A stretch of 64,000 nt of DNA, taken from positions 23,684,449 to 23,748,448 of the forward strand of contig NC_135553.1 of assembly GCF_964340395.1 (NCBI RefSeq). Direction: 5' to 3'. This DNA is from Glandiceps talaboti (taxonomy: Eukaryota; Hemichordata; Enteropneusta; Spengelidae). Position numbers and translations under genes: made by a program. The notes below the pieces were generated by a model. The model was given only the letters and a program-made list of their open reading frames with translations. It did not search any database and was not told the origin of the DNA. Positions 1 through 64,000 of the stretch are shown one piece after another (positions within the stretch are counted from its first letter, which is position 1; every line of letters begins with the position of its first letter).

Positions 1-41801
<41,801 letters not shown>

Positions 41802-43334
41802 GTTTATGAATCATTCAAAGCAGATGTATTTGTAAATTTACAACAGGCTAAACATGTAAATACTATCATTATGACAAATTTTGGTATCAGAGTCTTATTA
41901 ATGTCGTTTTTTTCTTTTTGAAAAGAGTATTATTCCTGAATTATATTTAAGGTATTTGAGAACAGAATTATGTCGCAATCACTTTGAAGTTCAACAAAGT
42001 GCATTTTTGAATATTAAATGCTTATTGCTTAATTGTATTTAAGATAATTGAAATACAGCATTATGTTGTAGTCCTTTTTACGGTTCAACACAGTTCATTT
42101 TGTATTTTGTGATTATGTATTTTATTCGAAGTGTTAATGTTATAACCATTATTGCCATGAAACCTGCCAAACCTGGCTTCTAAATTTTCTGTTTATACCT
42201 GAATTGATGTCCATGGACATGCAAACCATATTGGCAAGAAATGTGTTGATGTAGAAAATTTTAGCTTTATTTGTATGTGACAAGCTGATGTGTTTTTGAT
42301 TGAGTTGTATCAATAGATTTACCATTGTGCCTGATGGTGAATATTCTATGATGCAATCTGAATATGTTTGCCGATGTCAACATTTGTAGACTGTTTGTTA
42401 CAAACTTGGCACAAAAGTCATCTATTGCAATATTCTCAGCAAGTCACACATCGGGTATAAATTACGTTATAAAAACCGTCAATGTAAATGCTATGCAAAT
42501 CAGACAATGTTCCTGTGACACGAATCTAGAGTCCAAGATTAATTGTAATTGTTGAAAATATTAGCTGTGTATCAATCATCGTCACCTAAATTTAATACTG
42601 AGAATCTTTTCATTAAAGAAATATAGTGAGTGATCACACCATGACCTAAATTTACACCGATACACACATTTTACAGAAGTTGCTTGTCAGTAATTTCATA
42701 TATTACATATACGAGAGTCGGGTAAACAGCATTTCCATGTTTAAAGTTATAGTCAAGTACTAACTTAGTAATAGTTGTAGATTCACACAAGTACATCTAG
42801 ATACTGTAATGGAAGTCTATGACACCTTCCTATTTCAACTACACCACTGTTTGCGACATTAGTTTGCAAACTTTGAAGGTAATGCCATACTAATGAAATG
42901 TATGGGTGTATGATATCTTAGATGTACATGTAGGTAGTACATAATAGTTGTATATGATCAGATCTACCTCATTGGCTTGACAGAAATATGAAATTTTGGT
43001 TAAATGGACAGTAAGGGTATAGATAGTCTAAGTGCTAGCCATGGCATCAAATCTCAACATCTCTCTTTACGTCTAGCTCAATGAGCTCATGAGATCAAAT
43101 TTTAAATTTTAAATTTAAACAAAGCTGTCCACACAGACATTAACTTCATGTCTTTGTTAATCAATCACCAAATTCTGCCCAGTGATATAAAGTTAGTGTT
43201 TAATGGTGAAATTATGTAATGCCCAAATATGGTATATCTGTCAGATCAGGATGCTACTTATACACTGTTTACGTCATTCTAACATTTGAAGGTTTACTCA
43301 TTTGCATGAACAACTTTTGGTTCATGATTTCTCA

Positions 43335-43439
43335 CAGTCTGGTATGCCATTACGGGGCGCCCTCACACATTGGTCAATCCTCCCACAAAAAAGAAAGAAG
43401 GCCGGTACGGGTGGAGCGACATTGATATCTTACAGTGTA
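43335..43439. mobile_element. Short fold-back MITE (TAGWCTGTAAG family), exact 9-bp duplication
   Basis: Left end CAGTCTGGTATGCC, GGCGCCCTCACAC; right end GGAGCGACATTG, CTTACAGTGTA. Flanked by GATTTCTCA at 43326-43334 and 43440-43448. The target is nearly the same 9-mer as at 20182 (GATTTCTAG). Confidence 0.83.
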
Positions 43440-43743
43440 GATTTCTCATTGAACTAGACTGTGACATGATTAGAGATGATTTGATACCACGGCTAGATCT
43501 AGACTAGGGTATAGACTGAGTGATTCATCATTGTTGGCACTCTTTTGTAAACAATTAGGTAAACAGAATCAGTGATAAAAAGAGTGAACACAATGGTGAG
43601 GCTGCCAATCTATTAGGGTAATGAACTGGCAATGATACCAGCAATGGAAGCATGCGACTGTCTTGTTGCATCAGTTTTTAAAATCTTACTCCTTGACATC
43701 GGTTTCTGTCTCACATCTGTACTTTAATATTAACATATCTATG

Positions 43744-43950
43744 TACTGTAAACCTGCATATTTTCACGACTAGAAAATTTTGCAATTTTACAGTCTTCAT
43801 GTAGTTCACAAAGATTAATTTTCACTAATAACCATACTGGTACATTGCATTATGCAGAAACATATATTTTCGCTACTAATTTTCGTGTTTTTGTTTTGTA
43901 GCGAAATTAGCGAAAATAAATCTTACGCGAACATTTCCAGGTTTACAGTA
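43744..43950. mobile_element. MITE with TACTGTAAACCTG inverted ends
   Basis: Left TACTGTAAACCTG (43744-43756) and right CAGGTTTACAGTA (43938-43950) are perfect inverted repeats. The interior holds TTTTCGCTACTAATTTTCG and GTAGCGAAATTAGCGAAAA. Flanking TA could be the target duplication, suggesting a Tc1/mariner-type origin. Confidence 0.75.
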
Positions 43951-45364
43951 TGTGTCTGCAATGGAATACCAGCATCCTTTCCAACTGTACAGATTGAACA
44001 GAAACTTGATATATCTGAACTAAGTTGAATTTTTTTTCCATGTAACATTGCCAATTATTACCCAGTCTGTTTATTTTACCATTAAATTTCTATGAAGTGA
44101 GAAGTGTTACAGTAGTATTTACATTTTAAAATATCCAGATCTACAGTATTTATTTATGGTGTCAAGTTTTGAACTCAAAGTATGGCTAATTATAGGATAT
44201 TGAATTTGAATGGCAATCTTAAATGTATTATGTTATTCAGGTATAGAACTTGAACTGTTATATTATGAATATGAATGTGAATGTGAATCTGAATCTGAAT
44301 CCAAACTCAAAAGTCAAGTAATCCAATACTGTAGTGCCTGGATTCGTATTTTGAAGAAAGAGTAATGAAACATGAGAGTTATGGCTGGAGGCTAAATGTA
44401 TTGCCTACCACTACCAGTGGCTTCTTATAAGTATTTCATTCTGTGTAAAGTCCATGATGTCAGAAGTCAATATACTTACACCCAATAGAGCATGAAGGTG
44501 TTTCACAATATAACATTGCCAGTACATCAGTTGGTGCATATCTTGTTATTGTCTTGGAAGTTAGTGCTACCAAGAGCTAATATTTTCATATATTGTATGT
44601 CCAAGTTGCAAGTTTTTATCCAATGAGCACAATGAAAACAATACAAGAAGTGGATAGTAGTACAAAAACCATGGAAATTGCTACACCAGTGCACATTTTT
44701 AGGCCAATGATAAACAAAAATGATGTAGTATTTCTATCTCCCCTGATAGAAAGCGGAGACATTAACACTGAATCCATGAGGGATGGCCCTCGCTGGACTT
44801 TTTGGGAGATAAGTGTTTATATACTTAAAGAACTATCCAGATTATTTATACACGATTGATACACCCTGACAGTGATTTAGACAATCTAGTTGTTTCAGTA
44901 CAGTCTCCCAAGTTTTCAGAAATCTTCCCATGAATGTCTCTTTAGATATAGCATATCTTATCGTGCCATGCTAGTAAAGAAAACCAAGATAACTCTATCT
45001 TACCATTGCCAAATATCCAATACGCAGAGTTTATATTGTTCTCCGATTTTTGAGTTTTTTCTTCTGATATTAAACCAGTGCATCTTTGATGAAGATGTTG
45101 AAAAGTATTATGGGAATAATAATGTTTTATTTTATTATTTTATGGGAGGGGATAAACTCATGTAGACAGTTTTTGCAGGAGTGATTTACAGATTACAGAA
45201 ATAATATTTTCATGATCAATGAATTTCTACAAACATTTTGTGTGTGTTTATACAGTGGTGCAATGACTCCATTTATTGCCATGGGGTTATATATAGGTTA
45301 TAAAATACTGGTGTTATGATATGCATTTGTAGGACATCTGTCAGATCACATATAACAAGAAACT

Positions 45365-45750
45365 TCTATCACTAACGCATTGTAGTCACAAACCAGATCA
45401 CTGCTTGACTCTCTCACAGTCTGCGGAGCTTTGCAAAAGTGCTGTTTGTATATATAGCTGTCTACCACGTTATTGTATTTGAATATCCTTGTACTATGGG
45501 CCCTCATCGACTACATAGGGCTAATCATTTGTTGACGTGTTACTGCAATGCCCTGAGAAATGAACAAGTGTTACCAGTTATAACATGTCAACAAATGATT
45601 ATCCCTATGTAGTTGATGAGGGCACACAGTATAAGGATAGTCAAGTACAATTATGCAGTAGATATCGGTACATACAAAACAGCCCTTTTCGTGATGCTCC
45701 AAGGACTGTGAGAGAGTCTAGATCACTGCATGCAATGATTGAGCTGGTAC
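45365..45750. mobile_element. Large fold-back element (~160-base arms)
   Basis: The left arm ~45365-45525 and right arm ~45578-45750 pair along their length: GACTCTCTCACAGTC with GACTGTGAGAGAGTC; AAGTGCTGTTTGTATATA with the reverse of TACATACAAAACAGCCCTT; and CCCTCATCGACTACATAGGG..ATCATTTGTTGAC with GTCAACAAATGAT..CCCTATGTAGTTGATGAGGG. Arms differ by scattered substitutions. No coding capacity. Confidence 0.8.
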
Positions 45751-46700
45751 ACTCAAATCCCATTCTCTCTCTACCAGTAATATCTCTCACTTGATTTATC
45801 AGGACACTTTGAGTCATATTCTTGTCTATCTTGTATTGAAATAACACATAATTGTACCAACTTCCTGTCAAGTAAAATACCATATATATATATAATATTT
45901 ACATTTTAGTTATTCCAGATGGCCAGTTCAGCTTTATTGATTATTGTACATTGTAGGTAGAAATTGTTTTTTTATGTCTCATTATGAAGATAATGTGAAG
46001 TATTAACCCTTTCAAAGACTGACCTAGAGTTACCAGAAATCAATCAAAAGGTCAAAGGTGGTTGTCTTGTTCTTCATGTTACAAGTTGGTTTTGTGGGCG
46101 AGTGACACTATCTTTTTGTGCCAAAAGATACACTAGCTATAGTATAAGTAATACTTTCTCTTAGTATGTTTTCTATCCAGTAGTCAGAAATCCATGAATA
46201 TCCTGTGTTACCCTAGAAAGACTGGAAGTGTCTTGTACTACACAGTTGCATGGTTCTATCAAGTTTGCTTCACATCATGTTTACTTTAAATAATCAATGA
46301 ATTAAGTTTCTAAAAAGTATGTAAAAAAAGAATGTATTATAGGTGAAATTGATGTTCACTTTTGTAAACTTTCATGCAAGATTTGAAAGAGAAAGAAAGC
46401 GTAATTTGTCTTTGTTTGCTCTGTACTTTAATATTTCGTTTTGAAAATTCTTTAAAGACTTTATGTTTACTGCAGAATTTACTTCAGAGATCAGTTGCCT
46501 TTTGGTAATCATAGCTACAACACAAAGGAAGAGGTATGCCCTTTGTGGGTATGTTCTTAGTTTTGCAAGATTTCGTTTTGATATTTTGGAAACCAATGGT
46601 AACAAAGACATGTTTTGTGTGTGTTGTTAATGATTACAATATGAAAGGATATGTATGCTTTCCAAGCTGTTTGACCCATCCAATGACGTCACATAAAACC

Positions 46701-46807
46701 TGAGTCTGTAAAGTACACTGTGATACAGCGCCCTCACACAGCATTCAACCTCTTTCAGATTGAGCTGGCCAGTGAGGGCGGTGTGACATGACGTTTCTTA
46801 CAGCCTA
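46701..46807. mobile_element. Short fold-back MITE (TAGWCTGTAAG family)
   Basis: Left TGAGTCTGTAAAGTACACTG, right TTTCTTACAGCCTA. Flanks CATAAAACC (46692-46700) and CATAAACCC (46808-46816) match at 8 of 9. A TGACGTCA palindrome lies just before it (46684-46691). Confidence 0.78.
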
Positions 46808-46931
46808 CATAAACCCTACTATAACAGTGATTGGGTTAAATTATTTAGCATACTGCAGGACTTGTTTAGGGTTGTCACACTTTACAAATAATCAGTTTTT
46901 ACATCTCTTTTGAAAAAAGCAATATCAGCTA

Positions 46932-47250
46932 TTATACTATGCACAAAACAAAAAGTTAAACAAAAAATATGGAATATATACTCTGGTCATTCTAGTTCAC
47001 GATAACGCATGTGTATATCTGATTCACTGGTTCTGCTGTCTTCAAAATATGAGTCAAAACGTTTTCTTTGATATTACTGCCCCTGGTAAAATTATGTTAA
47101 TCTCCAATATATTTCTTCATTGCGCCGAAAAGTACACTTGACCTAAGGGGCCTTTGTCACTACGAGTCTAGTGACTCGTGACAAAGGCCCCTTAGGTCAC
47201 TCATATTTTCCTTGGCTGAACAAAGAAATATATTAGGGAAATAACATCTA
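46932..47250 (+). mobile_element. Palindromic repeat family, copy 4
   Basis: Same block order as 16823-17180. The fold-back core here is a perfect 22-base stem: 47139-47160 pairs with 47178-47199 (TGACCTAAGGGGCC and GGCCCCTTAGGTCA), with a 17-base loop that can pair further. Confidence 0.83.
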
Positions 47251-48107
47251 ATAGTGTTATTTTACTTGCATGGCGTTTAGTGTTAAGGAAGGAATAGAGA
47301 TGACATCACTAGATTATTGCAATAGAGAAGTTTTCTAATTTGAATAATATAATGTGCTTAATATGATTAATTCTTACTTTTTCTCAATGTTTGCAGCTGA
47401 TGTTAAACTTATCCAGTCGATGCTGGCCAGTCATTCCAGATAACTGTTATATGAAATTACCAAATGTTTTTAGTTTTGTGGTATATGACAAGATCAGCAT
47501 AATCGTTGGTTGGTCTGAAATGATTATTGCATGAAAATGTAACTTTTACACAAGATATACTGACGATAAGGGACCAGGCTTTTGTACTCTAAATGCATTT
47601 TGTTTTACTGTCGTTCAGATTTAGTTCAATCTGCCATTGGCAAGTGTATCAATGTGTGATAGAAGTAAGATCTCAGACCTGCTAGGTGAGTGGAAATTAT
47701 CATGGCTGGAATTTATACCATGATTTTCTTGACTTACCTAGGCGGTCTTAAGGGCACTCATATGGGATGGCAATACAAAGTAAAGAACTGAGGGGAATTC
47801 TAACATGAGTTGACAGTTTTATGTTACTGACTTTACATATGTTGTAAAATTTGATTCAAATGTTTACTGCCATGTATTATGCACACCTGGTACACATAGG
47901 CGGGGTATAATTTGCATGTTCTGTAACTTGCCATCTGTTATTTACTTACAAGACAATCCAATCACACTTCATGTCTTATATCCAAAAAGAGAAGATGAGT
48001 TATTTACCCCAAAAGTATGTAAAAGTTTATAAATTGACTGCCTTAAATGTACAATCAGTATAACTAGTATTATAATACCTATTGCATGGCAACAGTAAAA
48101 TATACTG

Positions 48108-48182
48108 TAAGACAGTGAGATAGTCGTTGGTGGCGCTGCACAGCAGAGATTAGAAGAGCGCCACCAACCACTGCATTTTAAC
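48108..48182. repeat. Hairpin with GTTGGTGGCGCT arms
   Basis: GTTGGTGGCGCT (~48126) and AGCGCCACCAAC (~48158), with CTGTAAGACAGTG and CACTGCATTTTAACAG further out. Possibly a divergent relative of the CTGTAAG fold-back family. Confidence 0.6.
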
Positions 48183-49056
48183 AGTAGACCTAGACTATCA
48201 CTAGTAAAGGCAGACTATATGATATATTGTGTTGTTCTGTCCTTAGTACTCTCTTCACTTTGATAGGGGTTGGCAAATGACACTGTGAGGGCGCCACAAC
48301 ATGCTGTATTTTACCGACTTTGGTAAAGATTCCATGCAAAGAAACTTAATTTCGTCTCATACCTATACTTAAAAATAGTTCCGATACTGATGTGATGGTC
48401 GACTCCACAATGTCATGATAGAATAATGATGGAGTAACGCTGACCATGCCAGTAGACAGGCAAACCCCAAATGCTATAAAATGATTAGTCGTACGTTAGA
48501 GTATGTCATTCATGTCCTGCTATCGGCTGCCAGTACCACAGACATTGTTTAGAAGCCCCAATAGGGGCTGAATAACGCAATATATCGTATAGTCTATAGA
48601 ACGATGGAATCTGATTATATTAGTTGATATAAACAAGTGTTTACAATAGTAGTAATCAAACCTTTTTTTTCACATTTGATAGATTTAGTATACTCTTCAG
48701 CCAATAAACATTGAGATATTTATCCTGTAGGTTATTTGCTATCTCAAACTGCTATGATAATCAAGTCACTGATTTGTATTTTATTTTGAAATGTCTTCAA
48801 TAATTATGTATATGGGCTTCAAGTCGTATAGATGACTAGACATTTGAATGAAATTATTTGCTACGAGACATGTATCTTAAAAAATTGATTGTGGAGAGTG
48901 AGTGACTTCTGTAAATCAATCAATCAATCATGATTTGTACCACCAAGAGGAAATGAACCCAGGAGGTACAGAAATAAGTTGTCCAGTTTCCATGGTAACA
49001 TATCATATTTTACATTATATAATGTTAGAATTAATTTATATATAAATGATTTAAAG

Positions 49057-49100
49057 AATAAAGACCATTTTGAGAACCAAATGTGTGTTTTCTTGTGTGA
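49057..49100 (+). terminator. Candidate distal poly(A) signal of the BAIAP2-like gene
   Basis: AATAAA at 49057-49062 is followed 18-38 bases later by a GT-rich stretch (TGTGTGTTTTCTTGTGTG). It would imply a ~7.3-kb 3' UTR. Only transcript data can confirm it. Confidence 0.4.
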
Positions 49101-49319
49101 CTTTTAGTTTCCATCTGACATGTCTGGCTGGGATAAAAACAAGAACAAACAGGACATTGAGTTTAGGTATCGCTCTTTTATCCAGTCCAGAAAGTTTACC
49201 TTGAATTTGTGAAAGCTAATTTTTGATCAGAAATATCTAAATCTAAAACTCTTAAAAATATGTTATTCCTACTATCTACATCATATTCCTGGGGATGAAT
49301 GGACTCGTTTAGAGTGAAA

Positions 49320-49365
49320 AGATGTGTGCTCACTTCAACATACTGAACACATCTATAATTTTATT
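49320..49365 (-). terminator. Candidate poly(A) signal of the mesothelin-like gene
   Basis: On the minus strand AATAAA is at 49365-49360, followed by GATGTGTTCAGTATGTTGAAGTG, a GT-rich downstream element. Other minus-strand AATAAA are at 49507-49502 and 50343-50338. It implies a 1.55-kb UTR after the stop at 50913. Confidence 0.4.
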
Positions 49366-50912
49366 GACAACCTGCTACAAAATCAAGCTTACAGAACACG
49401 TGGATGGTCACATGACTGACAATCTCTTGTCTTTCACACACATCAGAACTACATCATCATAAACAGACCAGAGTAATTCCATGCTTGTGGTGCTTAATCC
49501 ATTTATTTCAACACTTCTCAGTCTAATGACAATTTCCATAACATGTCAACAGTGCAATGAACACTTTCTACCCGGCGTTACAACTAAAAACTTGGTTTAG
49601 TGCCGTTTCCTTTATACATAATAACTTCACCTTTACTAATTCACACATCTAATATGTTCTCATCGAAAGCTCCACATTTTTTCTTGTTTTTTGAAAGAAA
49701 GGACAAAGTAGAAACAGAGAAGCTGTTCAATTCATTTGTCGAGGTGTTTCAGTTTGTAAGAGTGGACGGACATTGACATACAGAAAACTTTTCAATGTAC
49801 TAGAAATAGAAGTATACCATTCCATTAAATTTCTCATGTAAATGATTTGAGATAATTAGTTCAAACTGATTGTCTAGTAAACATTCTTGCATAGTCCCTC
49901 AGACTTGTTGTTTTTGTATAATTATATACAATTACTATTCTATCGAATCAAAATCAAAGTGACCACGGGGTGCTAATTCTCATCAAACTTCAAATGTCTA
50001 CCAGGACAAAAATGTGACTTCAATCCAGTAAATAAACTTTCCTCAACACCCAACACTGATAAAAAAAAATTCGAAATTTCTCAAATATTGTAAATGGGCA
50101 CTAGAAAGATAAGGCTTGAAAAAATTGCTGACATTCAAATATGTATCATATAACACTCCAAATGGGGAGTCATCAGTCATTGATGACGAAATTTCTCGAA
50201 ATCTGAATTCTTCATGGTGTTATCAAAAGACCAAGTGCATCTCCCCTCCACTGTCTATGAGTGCATGTATTGCTGTTTATATTATTGCCTACATCTAGAA
50301 ATATATCTATATATCTATCTATACATGACGCAACTGCTTTATTGCAACTAAGTTCCCTCCACTGATACAAGTAAAGTGAAAAAGAAGTTCCTATTGAAAT
50401 GAACTGAACAGCATGACATGATAAGAGAAATGTAACATTTTCTGAAAAAATACAAAAGGTATAAAACATGTAGTCCATAATCTGTTCCTTTTCAAATCTT
50501 TATCTAATCAATTTCATTCATCTTCTTACATTATGACATTATTTTCAATCCATGGAAATAACAACTTTGACCTAATTCTTTGCAGTTACTTTTCATTGGA
50601 CGTGTGTATCAATTTTGTGGCGTAATGTGCATAAATATAATATCAAAAGTTACCTAAAAATTTGACTCTACAGGAGACAAGAAAAATTGACAGTACACTT
50701 AGAAAAAAAGAGAAGATTTTGTGTATAATAAGTGAAAATCAGTCCCCACACATGAGCTGGTCTCTTATGTAGAAATATACAGGTATATTTACACCTACTG
50801 AAATCAACTTTGTGTGGGACTTCATGTCCACTGACATGTGTATATTGATAATTATAAGTCACTGTAAATCATTTGTTCCAAGATGAGCTTTGACCAGAGT
50901 GCTAAGGCCTAT

Positions 50913-64000
<13,088 letters not shown>

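Larger units (their letters stand above)
41802..49080 (+). other. 3' region of the BAIAP2-like gene (3' UTR of unknown length)
   Basis: No further coding exon is supported; frames at 44593-44859, 44890-45165 and 45585-45794 have no recognisable protein, and the last lies in a hairpin. Poly(A) candidates: ATTAAA at 42612-42617 and AATAAA at 49057-49062 (the better one, with a GT-rich stretch after it). Several inverted-repeat elements lie between 43.3 and 47.3 kb, which argues that the shorter UTR may be the main form. Confidence 0.5.

Noticed and set aside
44593-45165. Two consecutive ~90-residue frames downstream of the BAIAP2-like stop
   Set aside because: No similarity recognised, no splice signals in phase, and AT-rich codon use unlike the real exons.

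Overview
This is a eukaryotic window from an intron-rich marine-type invertebrate animal. The evidence is GT..AG introns with short in-phase exons, CpG-poor and AT-rich introns, abundant microsatellites, many small inverted-repeat transposons, and recurrent ACATGT/TACATG palindromes. Lancelet, hemichordate and lophotrochozoan are all possible; the sequence alone does not decide between them. Almost every open frame listed by a simple ORF scan is a shadow of repeats or introns. The real coding content is two spliced genes, pieced together here exon by exon from splice sites, phase and protein similarity.

Left two thirds (1-41801, + strand): a BAIAP2/IRSp53-family gene with 15 coding exons in the window. 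Its 5' end (start codon and roughly 30 residues) lies before base 1. The joined exons give 552 codons plus a stop with no phase conflict. They contain the I-BAR (IMD) domain, a basic/Ser-rich cassette exon, an SH3 domain split over two exons, a proline stretch, and the family's C-terminal NPFAxVKL...TNDRSAP tail. Such proteins link Rho GTPases and membranes to actin assembly.

Right part (50913-63772, - strand): the 3' eleven coding exons (568 codons plus stop) of a second gene that continues beyond base 64000. It encodes a helical, cysteine-containing protein with a polybasic RRRR site in mid-protein and a hydrophobic C-terminus typical of a GPI anchor signal. This organisation resembles the mesothelin/stereocilin/otoancorin superfamily. 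The two genes are convergent, and candidate poly(A) signals facing each other at about 49.06 and 49.36 kb suggest a short intergenic gap. No functional link between the genes is visible.

Introns and the convergent 3' region carry the most unusual content. A 2071-bp element at 14752-16822 has 134-bp identical terminal inverted repeats and a 9-bp target duplication, and a 224-bp relative with a 10-bp duplication lies at 55588-55811 (Mutator-like, non-autonomous). A ~105-113-bp fold-back family with 9-bp duplications has four complete copies. There are also a longer palindromic family, a composite element in two inverted copies, a filled/empty insertion-site pair, a 33-bp minisatellite open in several frames, a 42-bp tandem array carrying splice-like sites, and a perfect (AG)130 tract. 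I found no rRNA, tRNA, CRISPR array or prokaryotic operon.
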